64,000 nt of DNA from positions 1 through 64,000 of the forward strand of contig NZ_MKIO01000017.1 of assembly GCF_001938945.1 (NCBI RefSeq), given 5' to 3'. This document shows positions 1-8,308 of the stretch, piece after piece. The notes below the pieces were generated by a model that saw nothing but the letters and a program-made list of their open reading frames with translations, did no database searches and was not told the origin of the DNA. Source of the stretch: Xaviernesmea rhizosphaerae. Lineage in GTDB: Bacteria > Pseudomonadota > Alphaproteobacteria > Rhizobiales > Rhizobiaceae. The translations under genes and the position numbers were made by a program. Numbering within the stretch: the first letter of the stretch is position 1; each line of letters begins with the position of its first letter.

Positions 1-161
1 TTTTGCGTTTGGGATGCCGGAAAAAAGCCGATGCGTTTCGGTGTTCTCCGCATTGAACTGCGCCCCCAGTTCGGCGATCTTTGACGTGCTCCCAATAAAT
101 TCGGCCATTTGGAACTGGAATTTTCGATTTATCATCCCTGCGGGGAGAGAGGAGAATTCCG

Positions 162-428
162 ATGAAGGCATCAAAGTTTAGCGAGGCGCAGATGGCGTTC
201 GTTCTGAAGCAGGCGCAGGACGGCACACCGATCGGCGAGGTCTGCCGAAAGGCGGGCATTTCCGATGCGACGTTCTACAATTGGCGCAAGAAGTATGCAG
301 GTCTGATGCCCTCCGAGATGAAGCGGTTGCGCCAGCTCGAGGAGGAGAATGCCAAGCTGAAGCGGATCGTCGCCGACCTGTCGCTGGACAAGGCAATGCT
401 TCAGGATGTGCTGTCAAAAAAGCTCTGA
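162..428 (+). CDS. IS3-family transposase OrfA (HTH, leucine zipper)
   Basis: An 88-residue protein of IS3 OrfA type. An N-terminal helix-turn-helix covers about residues 5-45 (KFSEAQMAFVLKQ, then IGEVCRKAGISDATFYNWRK), followed by a heptad-rich coiled coil (MKRLRQLEEENAKLKRIVADL). OrfA normally binds the element ends and regulates transposition. The frame closes at the TGA at 426-428, directly after an A-AAA-AAG heptamer at 416-422. The zero-frame codons AAA and AAG (417-422) sit exactly as needed for -1 slippage into orfB. The start is the ATG at 162, preceded by GGAGAGAGGAGAA. Confidence 0.9.
   Translation: MKASKFSEAQMAFVLKQAQDGTPIGEVCRKAGISDATFYNWRKKYAGLMPSEMKRLRQLEEENAKLKRIVADLSLDKAMLQDVLSKKL
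416..422 (+). promoter_or_regulatory. Programmed -1 frameshift site between orfA and orfB
   Basis: The heptamer A AAA AAG is placed in register with the orfA reading frame, four nucleotides before the orfA stop codon. It matches the standard slippery motif of IS3-family elements. Slippage here moves ribosomes into the frame that stays open to 1261 and would give the full OrfAB transposase. No downstream pseudoknot was evaluated. Confidence 0.75.
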
Positions 429-1261
429 AGCCTGCCCGCAAGCGTTCACTTGTCGACAAGGTCCGGTCCGACTGGAAGATATCCATCCGCCGGGCCTGCG
501 CGGTCCTGAAGATCGACCGGTCGCTCTATGTCTACAAGTCGAAACGCGGCGAGCAGGCTGAACTGAAGCTGAGGATCAGGGATATTTGCCAGACACGCGT
601 CCGGTATGGATATCGGCGCGTCCATGTTCTGCTGAAGCGGGATGGATGGCCGGTCAATCCGAAGCGAATCTATCGCCTTTATAAGGAGATGAGCCCGCAG
701 CTGCGCAACAAGGTGCCGAAACGGCGCGTGAAGGCAAAGCTACGGTCAGACCGGACCGCTGCGACCCATTTCAACCATGTCTGGGCCATGGATTTCGTGC
801 ATGACCAGTTGGCGACCGGCCGCAAGATCAGGGTCCTGACGGTCGTTGATACCTTCTCCCGCTTCTCGCCGGTGGTTGATGCACGGTTCAGCGACAAGGG
901 GGAAGACGTCGTCCAGACCTTGGAACGCACATGTCGCCAGATTGGCTACCCGGCCGTCATTCGTGTCGATAACGGCAGCGAGTTCATCTCTCGCGATCTC
1001 GATCTGTGGGCCTATCACAAGGGCGTTGTGCTCGACTTTTCCCGGCCTGGCAAGCCGACGGACAACAGCTTCATCGAAAGCTTCAACGGCAAGTTTAGGG
1101 CGGAGTGCCTGAATGCCCACTGGTTCATGAATCTTGACGACGCGCGGGTAAAAATGGAGGATTGGCGCAGAGACTATAACGAATTCCGGCCACACAGCGC
1201 CATCGGCAACAAGGCGCCGATTTCGCTCATGAACGGCTCATCGGCACCACCGCCGACCTGA
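419..1261 (+). CDS. IS3-family transposase OrfB (DDE integrase core), made by frameshift
   Basis: The frame continues from the slippery site for about 280 residues and carries an rve-type integrase core. The catalytic triad is visible as Asp in WAMDFVHD, Asp in IRVDNGSEF and Glu in SFIESFNGKFRAECL. The C-terminal DYNEFRPHSAIGNKAP is typical of the IS407/IS2-type branch. The domain order is an HTH_21-like start (RRACAVLKIDRSLYVYK, RYGYRRVHVLLKR) followed by the DDE core. No in-frame stop interrupts it, so the element may still be active. The same frame is open upstream to 281, but that part overlaps orfA and is not coding. The start given is where OrfAB enters this frame, not an independent start codon. 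Confidence 0.85.
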   Translation, partial: KALKPARKRSLVDKVRSDWKISIRRACAVLKIDRSLYVYKSKRGEQAELKLRIRDICQTRVRYGYRRVHVLLKRDGWPVNPKRIYRLYKEMSPQLRNKVPKRRVKAKLRSDRTAATHFNHVWAMDFVHDQLATGRKIRVLTVVDTFSRFSPVVDARFSDKGEDVVQTLERTCRQIGYPAVIRVDNGSEFISRDLDLWAYHKGVVLDFSRPGKPTDNSFIESFNGKFRAECLNAHWFMNLDDARVKMEDWRRDYNEFRPHSAIGNKAPISLMNGSSAPPPT

Positions 1262-1379
1262 GCCATAACCCCGGAAGATTCCAGCTCCCGCTGGCCCAAA
1301 ATCGGGGAGCACGTCATGCGTCCTGACAGCCAACAGCATGGGGGATCGTGATGCCGACACCGTTCCGACTGTTCTATAG

Positions 1380-1754
1380 CAATGGCGCCGGCATCGCGAT
1401 CACGAGAGCCGACTGCTCGCCATTGCTCAAGGGCTGATAGCAGCCGCCGAGATCGACCTGAAGGCGCATGACCGGCTGGCGGTCGCGAAAACGATGATGG
1501 AGCGCAAGCTGGTCGGACGACGGGCGTCGTCGAAACTGCCAGAATTGATCGAGCTGGTGATGGCGCGGCCGCTGGTTCATACCGGCACCATCGCCAAGGC
1601 GCTCGAGGTCACGCCGGAGGCGGCGCTCAGAATTTTTGAAGAGCTCGGGCTGCGTGAGATGACGCGCAGGGGGAGGTTTCGGGCGTGGGGGGCTTTAAAC
1701 CCGAATGGCCTGCACGGTCCAGCGCGGCTGTCCGTTGGTCTATCTTTCGAATGA
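1380..1754 (+). pseudogene. C-terminal remnant of a rhizobial DUF1612/HTH protein
   Basis: The frame is open from 1380 (just after a TAG at 1377) to 1754. Its product includes AHDRLAVAKTMMERKL, ELIELVMARPLVHTGTIAKA and LGLREMTRRGRFRAWG, which I recognise as the winged HTH tail of the rhizobial RHE_PE00001/DUF1612 family. Such proteins are normally several hundred residues long, so only the last third is present and the final residues after RAWG are aberrant. An ATG lies at 1494, but nothing suggests independent function. The copy was probably truncated when the neighbouring IS or the CRISPR island arrived. The family assignment is from memory of the motif. Confidence 0.6.
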
Positions 1755-1828
1755 ACTGCAATTTATGGTGGCATTGCGACCTTGAAGATGTATGATGCCC
1801 GGCACGCGTTTGGGATGTGGGGGCGCGC

Positions 1829-4099
1829 ATGCAGTTCTACGGGCATAGCGACAAGGAGACGCCGCGGGACGGATGGCAGACGCTTGTCGATCATCTGGCT
1901 TCGGTAGCCGAAATGGCAGGCGGTTTCGCGCGCGCAAGCGGGCTGGAGCAGGCCGCTTTCATTGCCGGGCTGTTCCATGATCTTGGCAAATATGACCCGG
2001 CCTTCCAGGCCTACATTGCCGGCATCGGAGAGTCTGTCGATCATTCGACGGCCGGTGCGCGGGTTCTGTGTGACCTTGCACAAGGCAGGGACAAGGCCAT
2101 GGCCGAGATCATCGCCTATGCGATTTTGGGCCACCATGCCGGGCTGCCCGATCGCCTGAATGAGACGGGTGCGTGTTTCGACATGCGGATGAAAAAGCCG
2201 CTCTTTCTCGATCCCGCCTGGCAGGCCGAACTGGGCCCGGATGTCGCCAGGCAGATCGACGGGCTTGCGCGCGCTCTGCCGCAGCCTGTGGACAAGGATT
2301 TGCAGCGCTATGCATTTACCCTGTCGTTCCTGGGTCGGATGATCTTCTCCTGCCTCGTCGATGCGGATTTCAAGGATACCGAAAGCTTCTACGTCTCTCT
2401 TGGCCAGAGGGCGGTGGATCGCGACTGGCCTCGGTTGCAGGGTCTGTTGCCCGGCTTTCAGGCCAGATTTGATGCGCATATGGGCCGCTTCGCGTCGAGG
2501 GCGGTGGCTTCGGAAACGTCGCAGACGCTGAATGCCCTGCGTGCCGACATCCTTTCCCATGTGCGGGCCGGCGCTGCGAAGGGGCCGGGCTTCTTCACAC
2601 TGACCGTCCCGACCGGCGGCGGAAAGACGCTGGCGTCGCTGGGCTTTGCGCTGGACCATGCCGGCATCCACGGCCACGACCGGATCATCTACGCCATCCC
2701 GTTTACGTCGATCATCGACCAGACCTCGGCGATTTTCCGCAGCGTGCTCGGCGAAGAGCATGTGCTGGAGCACCACGCCAACATCGATGAAGAAAGATTC
2801 GATGCGCGCGAACGTCGCGACAAGCTGAAACTCGCCATGGAGGATTGGGCGGCGCCGGTTGTGATCACCACGAATGTCCAACTGTTCGAAAGCCTGTTTT
2901 CCGCGCGTCCGTCGCGCTCGCGCAAGCTGCACAACATCGCCAATTCCATCATTATTCTGGATGAGGCGCAGACCCTGCCGCGCAGCCTGCTTCTGCCGGT
3001 GATGCAATCGCTGGAGGAACTGGTCCTGCGATACGGCTGCACCGTCGTTCTGTGTACCGCCACCCAGCCGGCCCTTGCGCGGCGCGAGGGGTTCGAGTTG
3101 GGTTTGCCGCTCGATGCCGATCGCGAGCTGGCGCCGGATCCGGAGGGGCTGGCCCGGCAACTGGCCCGCACGCGCATTCGCCATCAGGGTGTGCTGGACG
3201 ATGCCGCGCTGGTGGAGACGCTCGGCGTGCGCGAGCAGATGCTGGTGATCGTCAACAGCCGCCGCCACGCGCTCGACCTTTACCGCCAGGCGAAGGCGGC
3301 TAATCTCGACGGGCTGGTGCACCTGACGACACGGCAATATGCAAGCGACCGGCGACGCATTCTCGCCGAGGTTCGCAGGCGGCTACATGACGGCTTGCCC
3401 TGCCGGCTGATCGCCACGAGCCTCATCGAGGCCGGCGTGGACGTGGATTTCCCGGCCGCCCTCAGGGCAGAAGCCGGCCTCGACCAGATCATCCAGGCGG
3501 CCGGCCGCGTGAACCGCGAGGGAAAACGCCCGCGCGACGACAGCGTGGTGACGGTCTTCACGCCAGCGGACCACAAGCCGCCGCGGGAGATCGCCGGCCT
3601 GATCGGCGACATGAAACGGATCATCGACAAGCACCCGGACCTGACGGCGCCGGCCGCCATCGCCGACTATTTCGGCGAGGTCTACTGGCGCGTCGGCAGG
3701 GTGGGGCTCGATGCGAAAGATATTCTCGGTCGCTTCAATCTGGCGTCGGGCGGCACTGATTTCGCCTATCGCAAGGTGGGCGAGGACTTCCGCATGATCG
3801 AAAGCGGGCTCGCACCGGTCATCATCGCGATCGAGGACGAGGCAAAGCTCTGGGTCGATAAGCTTGGGCTGGCGGATGTACCGAGCGGCCTGCTGGCCCG
3901 AAAGCTCCAGGCCTTTACCGTGCAGGTGCCCCCGAAGGCGCGTGAACGACTGCGTGTCTGCGGCCATGTGGCGTTCGTTGCGCCGCATCTGCGCGGCGAT
4001 CAGTTCGCGGTGCTGCAGAAGGCCAGCCTCTACGATCCGCAGCTGGGGCTGATCTGGGAGGATGCGGATTATCTGGCTGCGGAGGATCTGTTGTGGTGA
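1829..4099 (+). CDS. cas3: Type I-C CRISPR-associated helicase-nuclease Cas3
   Basis: A 756-residue Cas3 with both activities in one chain. An N-terminal HD nuclease (about residues 1-210) shows LVDHLASVAE, GLFHDLGKYDP, VDHSTAGA and GHHAGLPD. An SF2 helicase follows: Walker A TVPTGGGKTLAS, Walker B IIILDEAQTLP (DEAQ rather than DEAH), motif III TATQP, and C-terminal motifs SLIEAGVDVDFP and QAAGRVNREG. Cas3 is recruited by Cascade after target recognition and degrades the non-target strand. The ATG at 1829 is chosen because GGGGG lies 5 nt upstream and MQFYGHSD fits the family start. A GTG at 1817 is in frame but lacks such a site. It is the first gene of the cas operon; 139 bp separate it from cas5c. 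Confidence 0.95.
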   Translation: MQFYGHSDKETPRDGWQTLVDHLASVAEMAGGFARASGLEQAAFIAGLFHDLGKYDPAFQAYIAGIGESVDHSTAGARVLCDLAQGRDKAMAEIIAYAILGHHAGLPDRLNETGACFDMRMKKPLFLDPAWQAELGPDVARQIDGLARALPQPVDKDLQRYAFTLSFLGRMIFSCLVDADFKDTESFYVSLGQRAVDRDWPRLQGLLPGFQARFDAHMGRFASRAVASETSQTLNALRADILSHVRAGAAKGPGFFTLTVPTGGGKTLASLGFALDHAGIHGHDRIIYAIPFTSIIDQTSAIFRSVLGEEHVLEHHANIDEERFDARERRDKLKLAMEDWAAPVVITTNVQLFESLFSARPSRSRKLHNIANSIIILDEAQTLPRSLLLPVMQSLEELVLRYGCTVVLCTATQPALARREGFELGLPLDADRELAPDPEGLARQLARTRIRHQGVLDDAALVETLGVREQMLVIVNSRRHALDLYRQAKAANLDGLVHLTTRQYASDRRRILAEVRRRLHDGLPCRLIATSLIEAGVDVDFPAALRAEAGLDQIIQAAGRVNREGKRPRDDSVVTVFTPADHKPPREIAGLIGDMKRIIDKHPDLTAPAAIADYFGEVYWRVGRVGLDAKDILGRFNLASGGTDFAYRKVGEDFRMIESGLAPVIIAIEDEAKLWVDKLGLADVPSGLLARKLQAFTVQVPPKARERLRVCGHVAFVAPHLRGDQFAVLQKASLYDPQLGLIWEDADYLAAEDLLW

Positions 4100-4238
4100 C
4101 CATATCGTGCGCGGGAGGTCCGAAGTGCGCGATGGGTCTGTGTTTCGAATGTTTGGCGCAAGAGCCGCGGTGAGGGCTGACGACGGTCGTTCGGCGATCC
4201 GTGAAAGAGATTGAACATAAGAAAAGACAGGGGGAGAT

Positions 4239-4907
4239 GTGACCTACGGAATTCGTCTCAAGGTTTCGGGCGATTATGCCTGTTTCACGCGGCCTGAAAT
4301 GAAGGTCGAGCGCGTCTCCTACGACGTCATGACACCATCGGCGGCACGCGGCATTCTGGAAGCGATCCACTGGAAGCCGGCGATCCGCTGGGTGGTGGAT
4401 GCCATCCATGTGCTGGAGCCCATCCGCTTCCAGTCGATCCGCCGCAACGAGGTGGGCCACAAGGCGCCGGCCGGCAAGATCAAGTCCGCCATGAAGCGCG
4501 GCGATCTGGAAGGGCTGAACCTGCTGGTGGACGAGGACCGCCAGCAGCGCGCCTCCCTCGTTCTGGTCAGGCCCGCCTATGTCATCGCCGCGCATTTCGA
4601 GATGACGGACAGGGCCGGCGCGGAAGATAATGAGGGCAAGCATCTCGACACGTTCAACCGCCGCGCCGCCCGCGGCCAGTGCTTTCACCAGCCCTGTCTC
4701 GGCACCCGCGAGTTTGCCGCCCATTTCGAGCTGTTGGACCCGAGCGCCGATCTGCCGCCCGCCATCGACGAGACGCGCGACCTTGCCTTCATGCTGTTCG
4801 ATATCGATCATCAGGCGAAGGGCAGGCCCTCGCTGTTCTTCCGGGCGCAGATGGAAAAGGGCGTGGTGCGCGTGCCGCATCCCGCATCGGCGGAGGTGCG
4901 TCGATGA
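4239..4907 (+). CDS. cas5c: Type I-C Cas5 (pre-crRNA endonuclease and Cascade subunit)
   Basis: A 222-residue Cas5 of the Dvulg/I-C subtype. Type I-C lacks Cas6, and this protein cleaves the repeat hairpin and caps the 5-prime handle. The N-terminal YGIRLKVSGDYACFTRPEMKVERVSYDVMTPSAARG pattern (read here in two parts: GDYACFTRP and SYDVMTPSAARG) is characteristic. A Tyr in VSYDVM and the Lys-His of EGKHLDTFNRR are plausible counterparts of the Tyr/Lys/His catalytic set known for the Bacillus halodurans enzyme, but I did not align them. The start is a GTG at 4239 with GGGGGAG upstream. The stop overlaps the cas8c start in ATGA, indicating translational coupling. Confidence 0.93.
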   Translation: MTYGIRLKVSGDYACFTRPEMKVERVSYDVMTPSAARGILEAIHWKPAIRWVVDAIHVLEPIRFQSIRRNEVGHKAPAGKIKSAMKRGDLEGLNLLVDEDRQQRASLVLVRPAYVIAAHFEMTDRAGAEDNEGKHLDTFNRRAARGQCFHQPCLGTREFAAHFELLDPSADLPPAIDETRDLAFMLFDIDHQAKGRPSLFFRAQMEKGVVRVPHPASAEVRR

Positions 4908-6676
4908 GCATTCTTGCCTCGCTGGCCAAGGCTTACGAACGGCTGCCGAATGCGCCGGCCTTCGGCTACTCGTCTGAAAAGATCGGCTTCGTCATTTCGC
5001 TCAACGAGGATGGAACGGTGGCGCAGGTCATCGACTGGCGTGAGGGGGAGGGGAAGAAGGCCAGGCCACGATTGGTCGAGGTGCCGGCGTCTTACAAACG
5101 CCCGGGAATAACGCCGCGTGCCTTTTTCCTATGGGACAATTCCGCTTATGTCTTGGGAGTAAGCGCTGATGATTCAAAAGATTGCTCAGCTCGGCATGCT
5201 GCCTTCAAAGACTTTCACGTCCTTGCCTTGGCGGATTCGGTTGATCCTGGACTGGTGGCGGTTCGGTCCTTTTTAGAAAAATGGACACCAGATCAATTTC
5301 AGCTACCTCAGTGGTCTGAGGAGCTGAAAGATCAAAACATCATTTTTGCGCTCGAAAGTGAGCGGCAAACTCGGTTCATCCATCAAAGTGCAGAGGCACG
5401 CTCTTTATGGGCTCGCATTTCCGCTAGTGAAACAAGCGATCTGCAGATTTGCTTGGTTACGGGCGAAAAGGCTCCGGTCGCTCGGTTGCACCAAGCTATC
5501 AAAGGTGTTTGGGGAGGGCAGGTCGCCGGGGGATCTATAGTTTCTTTCAACCTCGACGCTTTCACCTCCTATGGTCATGAAAAGGGAGACAACGCTCCCG
5601 TCTCGGAAGCGGCCGCCTTTGCCTACATCACGGCGCTGAACCGCTTTCTGGAGCGCGACAGCGGCCACCGCATCCAGATTGCCGACGCCTCCACCGTCTT
5701 CTGGGCCGACGCGCAGGACATGGAAACGGCCAATCTGGCGGAGGCGGTCTTCGGCTTCCTGTTCGAGGCGGATGCGGCTGCCTGCGAGGAGATGAAAGCG
5801 GAGGAAAAGGCCTCGACGCGCAGGATCGGCGTGACGCTGGAGAAGATCCGCCAGGGTCTTCCGCTTGGCGATGTCGAGCCGGAACTGAGAAAGGGCGTCC
5901 GTTTCTATGTGCTCGGTCTGGCGCCCAATGCGGCACGCCTGTCGGTCCGCTTCTATTTCGAGGACGATTTCGGCCAGCTCACCGAAAACTACCAGCGTTT
6001 CATCGCGGATATGCACATCGAGCCGCCCCCGCGCGGCGGCACGCCGCCGCTTTGGCGCTACCTCCAGGAAACTGCTGTCCTCGGCAAGCGGGAGAACATC
6101 ACGCCCAATCTGGCGGGGGAGTGGATGCGTGCCATCCTTGCCGGCAGCCGCTTTCCGTTGACGCTGATGTCCTCCGTCCTGACGCGCATCCGCGCGGATG
6201 GGGAGGTGAATGCGCTGCGGGCCGGCATTCTCAAGGCTTTGCTGATCCGAAATTTCAAGATGGAGGCACCCGTGGCACTCGACGCGGACAATACCAACAG
6301 GGGCTATGTGCTCGGGCGGCTCTTCGCCCTTTACGAGGAAATCCAGCGCGCCGCGCTGGGCGGCAAGGTCAATGCCACGATCAAGGACAAGTTCTACGGC
6401 TCGGCGTCGGCCACCCCGCGCAAGGTCTTCGCCGTGCTGGAAAGCGGATCGGCCAATCACCTTGCCAAAGTGCGCAAGACCAACCCGGGCCGGGAGGTGA
6501 ACCTTCAACGGGCATTGCGCGGCGTCATGGATCTGATGAGGCCCAACGACGATCCGGCGAGGGACCCCTTTCCCGTCTCGCTGACCGCGCAGGAGCAAGC
6601 CTGGTTCGGCCTCGGCTACCATCACCAGCGCAGCGACTTCTTCAAGAAAATCACCGAAACCGCATCCGAAGGGTAA
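4904..6676 (+). CDS. cas8c: Type I-C Cas8c (Csd1), large Cascade subunit
   Basis: About 590 residues. It starts at the ATG of the ATGA overlap with cas5c (MSILASLAKAYERLP, a typical Csd1 opening). Cas8c recognises the PAM and recruits Cas3. The C-terminal third (GYVLGRLFALYEEIQ to the end) has the helical Cas11-like character of the family. Roughly codons 66-225 (about 5101-5580) differ from the rest in base composition: by hand count about 51 percent GC against mid-60s on both sides, with many A/T-ending codons. The reading frame is intact throughout. This suggests replacement of part of the N-terminal domain by recombination. An internal ribosome-binding site near 6262 probably drives Cas11c. 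A 5-bp gap precedes cas7c. Confidence 0.93.
   Translation: MSILASLAKAYERLPNAPAFGYSSEKIGFVISLNEDGTVAQVIDWREGEGKKARPRLVEVPASYKRPGITPRAFFLWDNSAYVLGVSADDSKDCSARHAAFKDFHVLALADSVDPGLVAVRSFLEKWTPDQFQLPQWSEELKDQNIIFALESERQTRFIHQSAEARSLWARISASETSDLQICLVTGEKAPVARLHQAIKGVWGGQVAGGSIVSFNLDAFTSYGHEKGDNAPVSEAAAFAYITALNRFLERDSGHRIQIADASTVFWADAQDMETANLAEAVFGFLFEADAAACEEMKAEEKASTRRIGVTLEKIRQGLPLGDVEPELRKGVRFYVLGLAPNAARLSVRFYFEDDFGQLTENYQRFIADMHIEPPPRGGTPPLWRYLQETAVLGKRENITPNLAGEWMRAILAGSRFPLTLMSSVLTRIRADGEVNALRAGILKALLIRNFKMEAPVALDADNTNRGYVLGRLFALYEEIQRAALGGKVNATIKDKFYGSASATPRKVFAVLESGSANHLAKVRKTNPGREVNLQRALRGVMDLMRPNDDPARDPFPVSLTAQEQAWFGLGYHHQRSDFFKKITETASEG
6262..6266 (+). promoter_or_regulatory. Internal ribosome-binding site for Cas11c
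   Basis: GGAGG lies five bases before an in-frame GTG inside cas8c, at the position where type I-C small-subunit translation is expected. It falls within codons for Met-Glu-Ala of Cas8c, so it could be chance, but its strength and spacing are good. Confidence 0.5.
6272..6676 (+). CDS. cas11c: Probable internal Cas11c small subunit within cas8c
   Basis: In type I-C systems the small subunit Cas11 is known to be made from an internal start inside cas8c. Here an in-frame GTG at 6272 is preceded, 5 nt upstream, by GGAGG (6262-6266). That is a strong Shine-Dalgarno in the middle of a coding region. The product would be 134 residues, from VALDADNTNRGYVLGRLFAL to the Cas8c C terminus, close to the expected size. 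An in-frame ATG at 6260 (product 138 residues) has a poorer upstream site. The function follows from the family; the start choice is my inference. Confidence 0.6.
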   Translation: MALDADNTNRGYVLGRLFALYEEIQRAALGGKVNATIKDKFYGSASATPRKVFAVLESGSANHLAKVRKTNPGREVNLQRALRGVMDLMRPNDDPARDPFPVSLTAQEQAWFGLGYHHQRSDFFKKITETASEG

Positions 6677-6681
6677 GAGGC

Positions 6682-7632
6682 ATGAACACGATCACCAACC
6701 GCTACGATTTCGCCCTGGTTTTCGAGGTCATCAACGGCAATCCGAACGGGGATCCCGATGCGGGCAACCTGCCGCGTCTGGATCCGGAAACCAACCGGGG
6801 CCTGGTGACGGATGTGAGCCTCAAACGCAAGATCCGCAACTATGTGGATCTTGCCCGCCATGGTGAGGAGGGTTTCCATATCTACGTCGAAGAAGGCGCC
6901 ATTCTCAACGACAAGCATCGTCAGGCCTACAGGGCACTGCGCCCTGATGACGTCAAGGTCGGCAAGGATGCCAAGCTGAACCCGAAGGACGATGCCGAAG
7001 CCCGGCAGCTGACGGCCTTCATGTGCAGGAACTTCTTCGATGTGCGCACCTTCGGCGCGGTCATGTCCACCGGCGTCAATTGCGGGCAGGTCAAGGGGCC
7101 CGTGCAGATGAGCTTTGCCCGCTCCGTGGAGCCGATCCTGCCGCTCGAAATCTCCATCACCCGCATGGCCGCGACCAATGAGGCGGAAAAGAAGCAGAAG
7201 GCCGAAGGCGACGATTCCAGCGATCGGACCGACAACCGCACCATGGGCCGCAAGCACATCGTGCCCTACGGGCTCTACGTCGCCCATGGTTTCATCTCCG
7301 CCAAATTCGCCGAACGGACCGGTTTCTCCGAGGCGGATCTCGACCTTCTGTTCGAGGCGCTCGGCACCATGTTCGAGCATGACAGATCAGCGGCGCGCGG
7401 CGAGATGGCAACCCGCAAGCTGATCGTTTTCAAGCACGACAGCGCGCTTGGGAATGCACCGGCCCATGCGCTTTTCGACCGCATTCACATCGGCCGAAGC
7501 GTGGACGGGGCGTTCCGCACCATCGACAGCCGCCTCGACAATCTGCCGCCGGCACGCGCCTTCTCCGACTACATCGTCACCATCGACCGGGACAACCTTC
7601 CCACCGGTGTCGAGATCATCGAAAGGCTCTGA
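6682..7632 (+). CDS. cas7c: Type I-C Cas7 (Csd2), Cascade backbone
   Basis: A 316-residue backbone protein that polymerises along the crRNA. The diagnostic motif of the Csd2 group is at residues 10-30: FEVINGNPNGDPDAGNLPR. Further family features are the RTFGAVMSTG segment and the GRKHIVPYGLYVAHGFIS segment. The start is the ATG at 6682 with AAGAGG just upstream and a 5-bp gap after cas8c. The longer open frame upstream lies inside cas8c and is not used. Cas8c, Cas7, Cas5 and Cas11c together should form the type I-C Cascade. Confidence 0.95.
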   Translation: MNTITNRYDFALVFEVINGNPNGDPDAGNLPRLDPETNRGLVTDVSLKRKIRNYVDLARHGEEGFHIYVEEGAILNDKHRQAYRALRPDDVKVGKDAKLNPKDDAEARQLTAFMCRNFFDVRTFGAVMSTGVNCGQVKGPVQMSFARSVEPILPLEISITRMAATNEAEKKQKAEGDDSSDRTDNRTMGRKHIVPYGLYVAHGFISAKFAERTGFSEADLDLLFEALGTMFEHDRSAARGEMATRKLIVFKHDSALGNAPAHALFDRIHIGRSVDGAFRTIDSRLDNLPPARAFSDYIVTIDRDNLPTGVEIIERL

Positions 7633-7657
7633 CGCGGTGACCGGCGGGGCGCGCATC

Positions 7658-8308
7658 ATGGCAGTGGAGGAGCAGGAGCCGATTCCGCTTTCTGCCCTCC
7701 AGCATGCGGTCTACTGCCTGCGGCAGGCGGCCCTGATCCATATCGAGCGCGCCTGGGCCGAGAACCGTTTTACCGCGGAGGGAAACGTGCTGCACGCGGT
7801 GGCCGACAAGGGCGGCAAGCGCAAGGTCCGCGGCGTGCGCCGGGTGATGGCCCTGCCGGTTGCCAGCGCCCGGCTGAACCTGTCGGGCATTGCCGACGTG
7901 GTGGAATTTCTGGCCGACGGCGAGGCCGAGACGGCCTATCCGCTGGAATACAAGCGGGGCAAGCCAAAGCTCCACCGGGCCGACGAGGTGCAGCTCTGCG
8001 CGCAGGCGCTTTGCCTGGAGGAGATGACCGGCAGGCTCGTGCCGGAGGGGGCGCTGTATTATGCGGAAACCAGACGGCGGGTCGTGGTGCCCATCGACGA
8101 TGACCTGCGTCGCCTGACGGAGGATACGGTTGGCGCGCTTGCGGAGGTGTTTCGGTCCGGCAGCACCCCGCCGCCGACCACGCGGCGCGAACGGTGTCGC
8201 GCCTGCTCGCTGATCGAGATTTGCCGGCCTGACGCCGTTCAACGTCCCGTGCGGGCCTGGCGGACGCGCATGGTCGAACGCAGCCTTGCTGGCGAAGGCG
8301 ACGGATGA
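7658..8308 (+). CDS. cas4: Cas4 nuclease (RecB-like, Fe-S), adaptation
   Basis: A 216-residue Cas4, which trims prespacers and helps select and orient PAM-proximal ends with Cas1-Cas2. The N-terminal cysteine is in AVYCLRQAALIH; the other three cluster cysteines are in ERCRACSLIEICRP (C-x2-C-x5-C). The RecB-type nuclease core shows SGIADVVEF (Asp) and YPLEYKRGKP (Glu-x-Lys). All key residues appear present. The ATG at 7658 is preferred, although a GTG at 7637 is also in frame just after the cas7c stop. The gene ends in an ATGA overlap with cas1. Confidence 0.92.
   Translation: MAVEEQEPIPLSALQHAVYCLRQAALIHIERAWAENRFTAEGNVLHAVADKGGKRKVRGVRRVMALPVASARLNLSGIADVVEFLADGEAETAYPLEYKRGKPKLHRADEVQLCAQALCLEEMTGRLVPEGALYYAETRRRVVVPIDDDLRRLTEDTVGALAEVFRSGSTPPPTTRRERCRACSLIEICRPDAVQRPVRAWRTRMVERSLAGEGDG

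Larger units (their letters stand above)
82..1316 (+). mobile_element. IS3-family insertion sequence (IS407-like group), complete
   Basis: The ends form imperfect inverted repeats. The left end starts TGACGTGCTCCC at 82, and the right end, read on the minus strand from 1316, starts with the same 12 bases; similarity continues inward (GGAACTGGAATTTTC against GGAGCTGGAATCTTC). Between them lie orfA and orfB, joined by a -1 slippery site, as in IS3 elements that make an OrfAB transposase. The flanking bases (tctt on the left, tgcg on the right) show no target duplication, so the copy may be old or one flank rearranged. The element sits just upstream of a truncated HTH gene and the CRISPR-cas locus. 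The group assignment rests on protein resemblance from memory. Confidence 0.85.

Noticed and set aside
281..418. Upstream part of the long open frame that contains orfB
   Set aside because: This stretch overlaps orfA in another frame and encodes no known motif. OrfB is entered by -1 slippage near 416-422.
5..1817. 12-bp direct repeat GCGTTTGGGATG at 5-16 and 1806-1817 flanking the IS and HTH remnant
   Set aside because: It could mark an insertion boundary, but one 12-bp match in 64 kb of GC-rich DNA is not significant and the flanks do not agree further.
1763..3337. 524-codon open frame on the minus strand
   Set aside because: It lies opposite cas3, has no recognisable domain and reflects high GC; cas3 motifs on the plus strand are unambiguous.
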